64,000 nucleotides of DNA from Lates calcarifer (lineage: Eukaryota > Chordata > Actinopteri > Centropomidae), in NCBI RefSeq assembly GCF_001640805.2, contig NC_066853.1, positions 26,800,378-26,864,377 of the forward strand. Reading direction: 5' to 3'. A model generated the notes under the pieces. The model did not search any database, had not been told where the DNA came from, and was given only the letters and a program-made list of their open reading frames with translations. Position numbers and translations under genes: made by a program. Positions 1 through 13,230 of the stretch are shown here, piece after piece. Positions within the stretch are counted from its first letter, which is position 1; every line of letters starts with the position of its first letter.

Positions 1-59
1 TAACCTCCCACTCCCTGTACCTTGGGGGGGAAGTGCCAGAGCCATAGGGGGAAAAGGGT

Positions 60-200
60 GCTTGTTACTGGAGCTGAGGTGCCATGCTATTAGGCCTCTC
101 CTGGGGGGGAGGAGGGCTAGCATGGATTAATTATAAGGGAAAGCCCCAATTACAAAAAGAGGAAGACAGGGATTCGAGGGGGACTGGAGGGAAGAATGGA
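60..200. promoter_or_regulatory. Candidate intronic regulatory block
   Basis: Non-repetitive sequence with an ATTAATTATAA homeodomain-type core near 126-136 and an inverted CCATGCTA...TAGCATGG pair (82-89 and 117-124). Regulatory role is inference from composition only. Confidence 0.25.
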
Positions 201-289
201 AATGGTACAGTGGAAGCCAGGCGTGGAAATGCCACGACTAGCTGCCAGTGACAACATCCCCATCTCTCTCTAGCTCACTCTTTCACTCT

Positions 290-316
290 CACACACACAC
301 ACACACACACACACAC
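290..316. repeat. (AC)n microsatellite
   Basis: Uninterrupted AC repeat of about 13 units, following a TCTC-rich stretch. Confidence 0.95.
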
Positions 317-614
317 ATCCATGTACACAGACAGATGGACAGACAGACAGACAGAGAGACCGCATACAATCTGAGGTACCGCCTGTCTCCCTTTCTTGTC
401 CATGCCAAGGGGTAATTCTACTAAGTATGTTTGTTAGCCCAGTGGCTAACGGCATGCTCGCAGACACACACATACAATGGCACACACCCCCACACAGTCA
501 AATATACAAACACACAGAGCATCTGAAAGCGTAGCCTTTAGATGAAAGGCTGCAGGAGTTTTAATAGAGTCTTAGCAACACAAGACAGAACTGCTGTTGA
601 TGGCTAGTACCAGA

Positions 615-644
615 AACACACACGCACACACACGCACACACACG

Positions 645-692
<48 letters not shown>
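615..692. repeat. (CA)n/(CG)n compound microsatellite
   Basis: CA repeat interrupted by CG steps, including a GCGCGCGC core near 649-657. Alternating purine-pyrimidine sequence of this kind favours Z-DNA. Confidence 0.95.
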
Positions 693-696
<4 letters not shown>

Positions 697-777
697 CTGA
701 AGGCTTTAAATGTAGCTTGTGTGAATGTGTCTCCACTCCCCCAGGTATGTATAGTGAGATGATAATTCAGAGCACTC

Positions 778-792
778 CACACACACGCACAT

Positions 793-829
<37 letters not shown>
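778..829. repeat. (CA)n microsatellite
   Basis: Near-pure CA repeat of about 50 nt with two early interruptions. Confidence 0.95.
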
Positions 830-831
<2 letters not shown>

Positions 832-3800
832 TGAAAGCATGCACACAATCACACACACTTATACACACACATCCATATGCCCAACCGGATGACCTCATAC
901 TGTATGGCTGACCAGCTCTCACATACACTACCTTCATTAGAAACACATGTTCAGTGTGTACATGTGTGTCTAGTGCAGTGGGCTCTCTCAGCACGTGTTA
1001 TGCTTCTGAATACATTTCCGGCCTCAACCAAATACTGCTCTTGTATTTTAACTCAATCTCAGGCACTATATGTGTGCACACACACACACAAACACAAACA
1101 CACACACAGACACACACACCAGGCCTCCAGCTTACCTTTCAGCAAATAGGTAAAGTAGGTAAAGTTATGCTGCAGTTCATTTTGCCCTGTAGCCTGGTGA
1201 AGTGAGATTAAGGTCTGAATTCATTTTCACACAGGTACAAATACAGACATGTACATCTCTGTGCGCACACCGAAACTGTACTGAATAGCTAAATATGATG
1301 CAATACTAAGTATGCCAACATTGGACTATAGTCATGCACACACACACACACACCCTTAAAGGATAGTGATGAAAATAGACCTGGGTATCAATATCTTAGT
1401 TGGTGGCATCATTTCTATCAGTAATGACGATGTATTCGCTAATTAACTGCACATCGACATGTTTAAACCTTAACACTTGTCTCTGTGCACTGTACAAGAA
1501 ATACTTTTTTTACAACAGATGACTGAAAAGACAAGAGTCAAGTCAAGTCCACTGCTACTTGTATAACATGTTCATTTTTAATTCTACTTCATCCGTTTGG
1601 GACAGTGAGTGGTAAAAGATTAAACAAACCCCTGGTTTATCCTAACGTTTCATCCTACTTATTATTGTATTTTGCACACAGTTTCTTCAAAAGATTTTTG
1701 GTTTTACCTCCTAACTAAGTGTTAGCTAATCAGACCATTGGCTTGTTTACAACCTCTCTGCCTGTCAGTGCCATAATTACAGGCATCTAATGTCTCATCT
1801 ATGTGAATATTTGCAAAGTGAGAATACTGATGATGTAAAAGGATTGCCTCCTACCCCTATTTTTTAAACTTATCAGTTCCTGAAACCATATTTAGGACAT
1901 TGGACAAAAACCCAACATTGAAACCAAGGATACAACAACTATACTATCAATCAAGCTGACAGAAGCAGATCTAATCTTTAATAAGAGGCCAACACTGGTG
2001 CCAGAAATTGGTTCAAACCATTGAGCTTCATTTCTAGACTCTGCAGGCTGTCTTACTGAGACACTGATCTCTAACTGGGGGAAAGAAAGCGAATGAAAAA
2101 AAAAAATGCAGAAAAACACAGAGGGAGGGATAGAGAAAGCTGTTCACATCTGGAGTCTTTCCTCTTGTCATCAGATAGATGGATGTTAACTTCCAGCATT
2201 GTGGAAACAACAGCTTCCTGTGCCGCCGATAACAGCAATGGAGAGACTTACAGGGATTGAGAAGGGAGAAGAAGTCAGGGAATAAGTAAAACAGAAGCAG
2301 AGAACAGCTGATGACGAGAGAAAGCTTTCAAAAATAGAAAAAGAAAAAAAAGAGAGAGAGAGATAAGAGGGAGGCAGTGTATAGCTAAACCATATAAAAG
2401 TTGCAGCACTGACAAAATGGCAAACAGACAGTCTATCAAATGTACTGAACTACCTGCTCAGTCTAGCAACACTGCAAAACCTTCAGACACACACTCCCAC
2501 TGTCTAAACACACACGACAAACTAGAAAAAACAGCAAGAAAAGGACAAAGGGAAGCAGCTCTGTCTAAGAAAGCTGTCACTTTGCCTCTGCCATGATATT
2601 CAGCAAAAGATGCAAGGCTCTGCAGCCACAACATGCTAACGTCTGCTAGTGCTGCCACTATTGCTACACATCAGTGACAAGCCTGTGTCTAAATACGTGG
2701 GTTTGTGTGTGAGCGAGTAAAAGGCATGCTCCCTGTCTCAGCCTTTCAATCTCTTTTCCTATATAACTTCTTTTTGTGCAGATCACAGTTGTTTTATTGA
2801 TACACCCTCCCTTCATGGCCTCCTTCCTGTCTTTGCAGGAACACATCTGCAATATATTTGGATAGAAAGTGCAAATAAAAAAAGATGCATCCAGGAAAAC
2901 AGAGTACTGAACTGAAATAATTCACTCCAATGGAAACTCACGATTAACAGGAACAAGTCCAATTACAAGCAAAATAAGTCAGCAACTAAAGGGAGTTTAT
3001 TTTAAAGAGTAAACTGTAAAACAAGATTGTGTTACTAAATAATTTCAAAGACAAGGAAAAAAATGTTGCATTATCTATTGTATAATGCTTCATCTGTTTA
3101 ATCTCTGTGTTAACACTGACTGATTTCTCTATGATTACATAATACCCAAAATGATCTTTACATAATAACATAATTTTGCTCAATATCTTCAGCAAAAAAT
3201 ACATTTCTATTTATCTTACTATAGATCCAGAATCCCTGTCTGTCTGCCGATTTCCTCAACAATCACTCATCCAATCAACTTCGGACTTTATAAAAAGAAG
3301 TCCAGTGTCAACTGAGAAGTTTTTTGGATGACCAATTGTTAAGATATAAAAAGAAAAACAATTAGGGCAGGGGTGACTCATCCAGGTAATCATAGTCACT
3401 GATTACAACAACAGCACAATTCTCCCATCATGAGAATTCTGGTGTTTAGTTTTTATTTAATCTGTTTGGGAGACGTGTTTGATTGGAGTCAATTTGGAGG
3501 CTGTAATTTGTAGTACTGATGATCTGTACTGGGTTATACTGAAAGCTCCTAATATCCATCCTATTTTTGAATTAAGGTTTAGAAAATGTTAGGGACACCT
3601 GGCGAGTGAGTGTAATGTGTCACAAAAATCCTTTTGAATTTGTGGTCCAATATTTTCTGATCAGGTATCTTACTAATAGGGTCTATCAATAATTTCAGTA
3701 CTGTAATTTCATGAATTTCATTTACTTGGGAATGACATAATAAATACACAACTAAATACAAGAAGTGCTGTAGCATATGCCAAGAACATCTGACTTTTAG

Positions 3801-4805
3801 ACCGTAGAGGGCGTCCAGCCACAAAAACTATGTCCTTAAAATGACCCAGTTTGTCACCAACCTCCTGCTACAAATGTGTAACCTCAAGCCTAAATTAGCA
3901 TCACACTGCCAATATCATTTGGTAAAGATATATATCTACACAAGTACATTTACTTTAATGTAAAATTGGCGATATATCCCTTTGATGAATCAATGATATG
4001 CTTAAATTTGCGTGTGTAGAATCTTTCAAATCAAAATTGTTCCAGTAAAAAAGATCTTGCTTGCTACAAACAAATCAAACCACCGGCATAGAAAAAATAA
4101 ATAAATACATCTGTTATTGGACACTGTATCCACCTAAATGTTTTTACATGTACCTATCTGGTCATGCAGCGAGTTTTTGTTTTATGTGCTCAGGTTGAGA
4201 TTTCTGCCTCCACCCCAATACACAGACAGGAATCTCATTTCATTTGCATGAATTGAATTGACCCCCGTGATAAGGAAGAAAGAGAAAAAAACTGGAATAA
4301 GAAAAGAAAAGAAATGCTAAGTAAGCTTACAGTGATGAGAGTCAAGGAAACTTGCCACGGACCTGATTCACATCCGCGATCAAACACAGACACTTCCTTC
4401 ACTCTCTTTCTGTCTCTCTCACACACACTCACTCACTCACACACACACAAACAGTGAGAGACAGACAGGAAGTTGGGGAGGAATTCCCAAGCGGACATTT
4501 CTCACGTTCCTGCAGTGATTGGAAACACACTCCAGTAAAATGGCGGCAGGACATAATTTCCAGGTGAAGAGAGAAAGGCTGTAACCTCTTCCCCTTTCCC
4601 TCCATCTCCCCCCACCCTGGAATAAACAATATCCTCCTTGATATTATCCTTACGCAGACACACACACACACACACACAAACACCTGTTGTCACCTGGAGG
4701 GGGTTGGCCTTTCACTGGCTAGCATCAATACACAATGGCTGCTTCTGTGGCTAGACGGGAGCAGGTGAACAGATAGCATCTACGTAAATGTGCGCTCAAA
4801 CATAC

Positions 4806-4825
4806 ACGCACACACACACACACAC

Positions 4826-4875
<50 letters not shown>
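4806..4875. repeat. (CA)n microsatellite
   Basis: About 70 nt of CA repeat with single G interruptions. Another shorter CA tract lies at 4656-4678. Confidence 0.95.
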
Positions 4876-4877
<2 letters not shown>

Positions 4878-6116
4878 CCATACACACATGCATGCACACA
4901 CAGACGATAAGCAAAACGCACACACACACCTGCTGAGGAAATGAGCCTGCAGTAGGCCTCCACCTGGTCAGCCCTGAGGTGACACCAAGAAAAACAAAAG
5001 GAAGGAAAAAGGCAATGAAGATAAAGAAAGAAACAAAGCAAGAAAGAAAGAAAGAAAATAAAGTTACAAATTCTTTGGTCTTCGACACATTTAATTTGAA
5101 ATAAAACAACTAATACTGCATGAAAGTGCTACGTCTCATCTACATCTTCATATACATACACAGTTCTTATATAACATAAATAATATATAACATAAAGCTT
5201 CTCAAATTAAAGCTGAGCTCAGTTTGACCCAACAGTCAGGACAAAGTAAAATGGGCCTATTGTTTTAGTCATTATTGTAAATCAGCTCTGATGAATTTAA
5301 AATCTAAAAGAAGTTAATTGCACAGAGAGCAGCTGTTGGTTGCATTTACGGATGCCATGACAAACTGGTGTTGGACTTGGAATTCAGTTCATATGTTTTA
5401 GTGCTGTTGTAAACTCAGAGGTGAGGGTATTGAATTGATACAGTACATAAACTATTTTGATAAAGATCCCTTAAATCTCTCTTAATGAACAAAAATAGCA
5501 ATTTTATTGGCAGATTTTAGCCAGTGTAGCCATGTTTTCCTCAGTCTGGTAAGCCAGCAAGAGACCCACGGTTCGTTTGTGTTGTATTTCTTTTTAGTTT
5601 TGACATTAATCATAAGCACGTGTAGCTGAACTTTTGCTACACGTTTGTATAGATGGTATAGGCCGTGCTTTTCTTTAAGATTAGTTTCAGGTCCCCGTAA
5701 GTATATGCAAGAAAACAGCATGATGACTCTTTTTTGAATCTCAGGTTCAGAGAAACAGAGTTCATCAGCCTTTTAAAAGCTGTATGAAAAAATTTACAGT
5801 CACAGAGAGAAACGAAGCGTGTGTGATGTAGAGATAGTCTAAACATCTGCGACATGAGTCAGATGCTGAGGGAGTCATGCATATGCTGTTGAGTGCATTC
5901 TCCTCTTCTGTCCTCCATTCATTTTTTACCACACTTGCCAGTGAGGCTCAGCCACGTGCACATCATTTCTGTGTATAAAAGTGTGTGTGCCTGAAAGTTT
6001 GTGTGTATGGCTCCTGTGATGTAATGCATTAGGCTTTTCTGATGCTTAGGTGTAAAAAATCCCATTAGAGAAAGCAGGACGGCTGATCGATACCTTACGG
6101 GATCTAGAGTAATGCT

Positions 6117-6214
6117 GTCTGTGTGTGTGTGTGTGGTTGTGGTGCATGTCGGTGTGTGGTGGTGGAGGTGGTAGTGTGTGTGTCTGTGTGCGTGCGTGTG
6201 TGTGTGTGTGTGTG
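6117..6214. repeat. Imperfect (TG)n tract
   Basis: TG repeat broken by GGT and TGC steps over about 100 nt, opposite in strand sense to the CA tracts to its left. Confidence 0.85.
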
Positions 6215-7141
6215 AGTAAGTGCTTTAACACCTCTCAGAGGTGGATTAGAGCGCGACAGAATGGAGACACTGTCAGAGAGGGTTAGTGTCAGAGAGAGAG
6301 GGAAAGAGGAAAGTGTAGAGGGAGAGAGTTGGAAAGAAAGAAAGGGAAAGAGGAGCAGATGGAAAGAAGTAAAGCTGAGAGGATGAAAAGACAGAAAGAT
6401 GTGTCACTCTTGATGACAATGTGTTGTGTTGGTCCCTGGTGATTTTGGGTGGAGCGAGTTGGAGAAGAAGAATAAAAACAGATAGAAGAGAGTGATGGAA
6501 CTGCTCCAGTGTTAAAACACTAAAGAGATACAGCAGCCCATGCACTGACCAGTGTGTGTTTCGAAAGGCACAAAGACACAAGTCTGATCGGAGTTTCTCC
6601 TAATTTACTGCATTCCCTCACTAACATAAAGGTCATGCACACAGGTGTTTTCATTTATGGCTGATTAGAGCTAATGGTGGGCAGAGCTATGCTGGGAATA
6701 ACACAAGGTCACCGAACTCCATTAACTATATAGGTGCAGCTCTAAGAAAGTGAGGGTATACCCACAGAGTCCCGAGAAGCTGTCTAAACAGGTAAAACAA
6801 CTGTAAACACCTGAGTGTGTGAGTGGACAAAGGATGTGTAGGGGCCTAAAATCATCTCCTTTAAGACAGTGCTTTTATTATGTCAAGACAGATACTAGTA
6901 CATGGTGCCAGTAAAGAAGATGTGACAAGTTTAACATTTCACAGGTTCTGACTGATAGGAAAGAAGATGCTAATGTAACTCAGGAGGGCAGTGAGTTAGC
7001 TGCTGGGTAAAAATGTCAAACACAGAGATGTAGAAAGCATAATGTTAGTGATGAAACTTTGCAGGACACATTTCCACATGGTTTTTAACCAAACAGGGCT
7101 GCGACTCTTATATTCAAAGTTTATTTTTCCCAGTCAATCAA

Positions 7142-7897
7142 TTCATTGTTCAGAGCTCAGAGACAGGAAGTTTCTCCAATCTCTAGAGTTCAGCCAGAGT
7201 GACCATGGGGTTTCTTGGGACACCTCTGTCACCAAGGCCGTCTCCCATGATTTCTCAGTTTGGCCGGAGAGCCAGCTCTGGGAAAATTCCTAGTTGTTCC
7301 AAATTTATTCCATGTATAGGTACTGTATGGAAGAATTTGAAGCAATTTACATGTAATGATTGCTTTCCTTATTGCCAATGAGTGAAAAGATTGTGACATT
7401 GCCTATAACACCCCACAGAGTGACTTCTGTGTACAGTTCAATTAACAGCCACAGGTGTCAGAGATAAGTTTTTGGATTTCTCCATACACGACCTTTAAGA
7501 ATTATGCTCGTGGAAACCTTCAGTGCAGCACAAAGTGTTTTGTAACCTTCTCTAGATCTATGTCTTGACACAATTCTGTCTTTGAGGCCTGCAGGCAGTT
7601 CCTTCAACCTCTTGTCTTGATTTCTGCTCTAATATGCATTGTTAGCTGTGAGACCTTATGAAGACACATGTGTGCCTAAGTGTCACAGCAAAGGGTCACT
7701 GTGATGTTTCAGTTTTTCCTTTTTAATAAATTTTTGACAAAATTCTGTTTTTATGTTGTCATTATGGGGTACTGAGTGTAAACTGATAAGGGAAAAAAAT
7801 CATTTCATCATTATTTTTATTTTTTATTTCAGCATAAGAATACAACATAACAAAATGTGAAAAAGTGAAGGGGTTTGAATACTTTCTGAAAGCACTG
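7142..7897 (-). mobile_element. Tc1-like transposon 5' fragment, reversed
   Basis: The right end carries the terminal sequence TTTCTGAAAGCACTG followed by TA, the same terminal family as the element at 18609-19864. Reading leftward (minus strand) there is the AT-rich subterminal repeat, a 5' leader and the start of a degraded transposase. The stretch at about 7195-7310 resembles the helix-turn-helix part of the gene (GGCCGG...CAGCTCT...TTCCAAA on the plus strand). The 3' half is missing, and 7320-7490 appears replaced or diverged. The left edge is approximate. Confidence 0.75.
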
Positions 7898-8418
7898 TAT
7901 GGTTGCCTAGGTGTGTTCAAACTTAATATTGTTCAGATGAGTTCACCCAAAGATTAAATTAGTTAGTGCCTGTCTATATCAGTATGAGGTCAGAGTACAG
8001 CTGTTCTATTACTTCCCCTTCACATCTTGGAAGTTGTGGCGTAGACCTAGCAGACAGAGGGATGGCTGGCCTGGCAGGGTGCCCGCCACAGATTGAGGTC
8101 ATGGGAATGAAAGGGTGGCACCAACAGCAACCCCTCCTTACCCCTCACACTGGGACAAACCACTACTCTGCAACATGCAACTGTGTGTATGTGTGTCTGT
8201 GAACATGAAACATCAACATGATCCTCTGCTTCAGCAGCTGGTAGACACACACACAAACACAATCCACATTCATAACCTTCATGTGGTCTTTTCAGTCACA
8301 ATTAAAAATACATAAATCTGTATTCCTCTACAATATTATAATTGGTATACATAATTATGAAATCATGGGGAAACAGAATGACATTATTACACACACCAAC
8401 ACAGCTTCTCTCACACAG

Positions 8419-8458
<40 letters not shown>

Positions 8459-8640
8459 CACAGTGGGTAGGCAGTAGGGTGAATGCGTGACAGATGCCCA
8501 ACACATTGGTGTCCGTTCAGTCACTATAAAGAGCAGCTGCTCAGGCTTCACTGCCCTCTGGCACTGTGTGCGCACACAGATAGATAGATACACACACACA
8601 CACACACACAAACACACACAAACACACACAAACACACACA
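8419..8640. repeat. TC/AC and GATA/CA microsatellite pair
   Basis: A TCTC-(AC)n tract occupies 8419-8458. A second tract at 8578-8640 begins with GATAGATAGATA and continues as CA repeat with a regular CACACACAAA variant repeated about four times. Confidence 0.9.
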
Positions 8641-9473
8641 TGGATGCCCAGGCACACATGCACTTGCTGTACAACACTAATGCTGGAGGACATTCCATCT
8701 CTCACACATTATAAGTGTGTGAACGCAAAAAACACACAGATATACACATAGACAGACAGAGAGAGAGAGACATACTAAGAGCACAAAAACGCGATCAACA
8801 TTCACCCATATCAATCCATGTCACACCCTGATCTCTCTCTGTCACACACTCAGTCGCAATAAATCCCTACATGTGGCTAAACCATTCCCGCCCTGGAGTT
8901 CCCAAAGCCTCACACACAGACACACACATTCAAGCTAACACACTTCCTGAAGTCTTAAAAGTAGAAAATGGGAAAAAAAGACATGGAAAGAAAAGATGAG
9001 TTTGACACGCAAGAACTCTCTCCTCTTTTTGACCATGTTTTCCTCTGCTGGGAAACAATTAGTCAGTTAATTTGACTGACAGATTATAACAAGGCAAGCT
9101 TCACTACTTTCTGACATTTTAAAGAACAAACAAACAAAAGCATTAATCGAAGTTTATTCAATAATGAATATCATATGGTTGCTGTACCACTGTATACATA
9201 TAATATTTTGTGAAGATGGACACAATAATACCAAGAAAAGGTGCAAATGCAAAGAGCAATCTTGGGATTTAAGAACAGATATTGGATCATTTAAGTAAAA
9301 ATTGTGATTAACTAGAAAACTGATGTCGTCTAGAAAGTTGTGACAGCTTCTTCAGAAAAGCAAAAACTACTAGAAAACAATGTAATTTTAGGTTTGGGAA
9401 TTCAACATGAGAGGCACACCCCTCCTTTCACACAATGTTGGAGCAGACAACTATCATTTCAGGTGTATCGGAT

Positions 9474-9600
9474 CAGGGGCGCCACAGTGGCCTACAGGTT
9501 AAGACACCATCTGTGGGTCATGACATCCTTGGATCGGGTCTATCCAGGGATCCAGCCTTGTCTCCTAGAGGTTACACCTCTATACAACTAAATTGCAACA
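9474..9600 (+). repeat. Possible tRNA-derived SINE fragment
   Basis: The segment has a TGGCCTACAGG stretch (9487-9497) fitting a pol III A box and, about 40 bp on, GGATCGGGTCTATCC with one mismatch to a B box. The spacing suits a tRNA-related SINE head. No clear tail or target duplication was seen, so this is tentative. Confidence 0.35.
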
Positions 9601-12600
9601 GTGAATATGCCTTCCAGGAAACAAAATCACTGTCTGGATTATGTTCAGAGGGAATTCATTTCAATCCACCATTAAAACCTGTCTGTAAACATTTTATTGA
9701 TATATTCACTATTAATATATTTCTCATTTGCCAAATACATAAATTAACAACATATCCCCAACAGATTCCCTGACATTTAGCAGAGTTCCAGTGCAATTGC
9801 TTTTTTTTGGCTACTACACAAAAAAACTACAAAAGACACTCTTGACTTTCAATCTCTGTTCTTTTCTGAATCCCACAGTGAAAATGATCTCTGTCTGGAA
9901 TACAAATCTCACACCACCAAAAGATATTCCAAGAATTCCAGGGCTAGTAGTCAAACTATATTTAAAGAGTCACTCGTGTTACTCGTCCTTACTATGCTTT
10001 TTTTTAGACTTGCCAGCAGATCACTTTTCCCCTTCTTTTTCTTCCTGATAACAGCTCAGTTGTTCCTTTTGCCTGATTGGTAGTGATGACAAAAACAGAA
10101 AGAAGCGACGATGACTGTAGAGATCCGCTGTTATGTCCTGTCACCAGCCAACGGGTCACCAAACACACCCCAAGGCAATGGACAGGATGGGTGGAGGGGC
10201 AGAGTGGCAGCAAGGTGACAAAGGTGCCTATTGATAAGAATAACATCAGGAGAGGAGGAATGGAACGGTGGGGAGAGGGGGTCACGGGAAATGAGGGTAT
10301 TTGTCTTTAAGGAAGAGATCAGATGGCCAGGCATCTTTCTGGCCAGCACAATCACTGTTGTTGGTGTGGCCGCTATAGCACAAAAATACAAGGGCCCTTT
10401 ATGAGACAGGGAGGTAATTGTGGGGTATAGGTTACTGTGGTATGTGTGTATTAGAAAAAGAAAGGGAGACAGAATACCACAGCACAGGTGCCTAGTCTTT
10501 TAAATGGCTGCTCAGGTATGAAGGGGAGGAGAGAAGAGGGAGAGAAAGATGGCAGTCTAAGTGTGTGCCTGCATAGGTTTGTGTGTGCTGGGGGGTACAA
10601 ACCCTCTATCCTCCTCTTTTTATCCAGTCATTCATGGACTTCTCTTTCTTTCTTCTCTAGCCTCTGTGAGAACAATGACACAGGGAAAACCCCTTCTCGC
10701 CTAAGGGTGGTACTGATGATGGTGAAGGGGCGGTGGGTCACTGGAACAAGGGTACACTGTGTTGGTGATTGTAACAGGTGCATGCAAGAGTCAATACATG
10801 GAAATGGCTGCCTGGTATTAGGGACAACACATCACACACCACAGTGACTGACACTGACTTCATTTACTTTACAAGGACATAAAACTAAAAATTATTAAGA
10901 AACTGGAAGCAGACAATGTTTGGTATTACTGCTTGGTGAAGCACATACAAGAAATCAATTATTGATGATGTGTTTGCTTATTTTGTGCTGATTTCACACA
11001 CACACAAACACTAAAGCTGCCAGAGAAAATGACAATATTGAAATGTGACCATGTTGATAAAACCACACTACTGTTAGTCTCCATTCTGTGAGTTAAATGT
11101 GTCAAGACAACATTTGTTCTTCTTCGCCATCAAACACTATACTGTAGTTGTGTCATCAGTTAAAGGCCAGCCATATAAAAAAAACATTCTGTTAGGCTAA
11201 AAACAATGTAACACCTATGCCGAAATCTCTGTTTTCACTGTCTACATGTAAACACTGAGAATTGAGTTCCTGAACCTGTTCACTGTGTAAGGAGCTCTGA
11301 AAAAGGTCTTTTTTTCAGTGACCTCAAATACAGTTTGCATGTGGACGAAAGGACAAAATGCACAGAAAAGCTTTTACAAACTTTGATCAAAGTTTGGAAA
11401 CAAAGTTTTAAAAACTGCCTGTGTATGTATGAACTAGGCCTTAGTTGTTGTTAGGCTTGTGTGATCTCTCTAAGCTGGTTTCTGCACTCCTGAAAGATTT
11501 TTTTGGAGATAGATATTTAATAAACAGTTGGATAAAGTATTAAATTGGAGTTGGTATAGGCAGAGACCACATTATCAAAAGATTTGCAATGGGTTGGAGG
11601 CCAACGAAAAAAAAAAAAAACTGAATGAGACATATCCAAAAGGAACAATGGGAGTTGGGAGACTTGGAGCATTGTGTTCGACACCATCATAAAAACACCC
11701 GCTGAGGGAATGTGTTATGCAATAATGCTGGTACTCCCTCCAAGAGAATTCTAGAAATTTGATGAATCTTTGACGTCGAGCACTGAAGCAGTTCTGGAGG
11801 TTAGTTGTGGAACAACACCACTGAGACATTTGAGTTTTATTTGAAACTGATGACCCTGGGACACACACATGCTCACACACATATTCTGACAGGGGAGGTA
11901 ACTGAGCTGTGATAATGTGAGGTGGATGTGGCAAACGGCTGATAGCTGCTGATCCCACACTGATTACCTCCCTGCTTTATAGGATGCTGTTTATAGACAG
12001 ACACACTAGACTTAAGTAACAAGGGCAAACATACAGTATACACAATCCTGTCCACACATACAGGTCAACCAGAGAAAAACACTCACATTAGGGTTTAAGT
12101 AATACTACTACAGCCGCAGCAGCAGCCACTACTGACACTTCTTGATTAAAGCTTCTGAAATGACTTTGATCAATGACTCCTACACATATCAAACACTAAC
12201 TGTTTCCCTAAATTGGCCCTAGATGTTGCCCAGCTTATCATCTAACCCCAACACTACAATCACACAGACACCAATGGTAAAGTCCAGTAGCTCTCTAAAG
12301 TGTCCTCAGTGTGTTGTGATAAGCCAGCTCGCTTTCGTCCTGCCTGCTCTGCTCTGCCGCCAGCTAACACACTATCACTGATTCACTGCCACAGATAAAT
12401 CACACACGCATACAGATGGAGACAAACAGCGAAGCAAAGATGTGGCAACAAAGACAGCGGCATACGTACACACACACTGAAGATGACAACAACAAACTGG
12501 CTGACACTACAGAGGTTGTTATTTCCTGTTTTGGAGCAGGGTGGCTTTCTTTGCAGAGTCAAAACACAACTACAGTAGTGTAGAGGGGGACTGGGAGATT

Positions 12601-12955
12601 TATCAGTGCACACACATACACACAGGTAAGATTAAATACTCTTTCTTTCAGGCTTGTTGTGTTATCTCTCTTTCAGGTCTGTCTCCTTTTATTTCTTTCT
12701 TGATATGACCTCCTGTGCCACAAAATGCCACTGTGTAGTCTAGCTAGGATTGAAGCTGCCTCTACACACATACACACATACACACACACACACACACGCA
12801 CACACACCACAGCAAAGCGGATAGGGGATATTGATAACAGCTTCACATTGATCCTGTATATTGCGGATGGTGGAAAGTGAGACCATGGCCTTGGTGTTGG
12901 GCTCCTCATAGAGACAATTATGCTGAGTCAAGAAAGCACGACTGTACAACATACA

Positions 12956-12961
12956 GTGTGT

Positions 12962-13053
<92 letters not shown>
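12956..13053. repeat. (TG)n microsatellite, 98 nt
   Basis: Long TG repeat with two single-base interruptions (12967, 13016). A shorter CA tract precedes it at 12766-12807. Confidence 0.96.
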
Positions 13054-13054
<1 letters not shown>

Positions 13055-13056
<2 letters not shown>

Positions 13057-13230
13057 ATGCAGACGGCGTCCCATCACCTCAGGGAAGGCAGAGATAAGCA
13101 GAGTGTATGGGCCGAGATAAGATGGGAGCAGACACTGGGGAGACTGCCTGACTGTAAGTGAGTCACTGTAGGGAGAACTGCAGCTTTATGGCCTCACTGG
13201 GCCTGAGGACTCAGAGGGAGACACTTTTAT
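13055..13230. promoter_or_regulatory. Candidate block with paired GATA sites
   Basis: Two exact AGATAAG motifs, at 13092-13098 and 13115-13121, in the same orientation 23 bp apart, within GC-balanced unique sequence directly after a long TG repeat. The function is inferred. Confidence 0.3.

Noticed and set aside
4429..5109. Several overlapping open frames rich in Cys-Val
   Set aside because: All are CA-repeat translations on the complementary strand.
8580..8640. Regular spacing of CACACACAAA resembling an array
   Set aside because: It is a microsatellite variant, not a CRISPR-like array: no spacers, and the genome is vertebrate.
11575..11958. 127-codon open frame on the minus strand
   Set aside because: Contains a poly-F run from an A homopolymer and no recognisable domain; not consistent with bcas3 exons.
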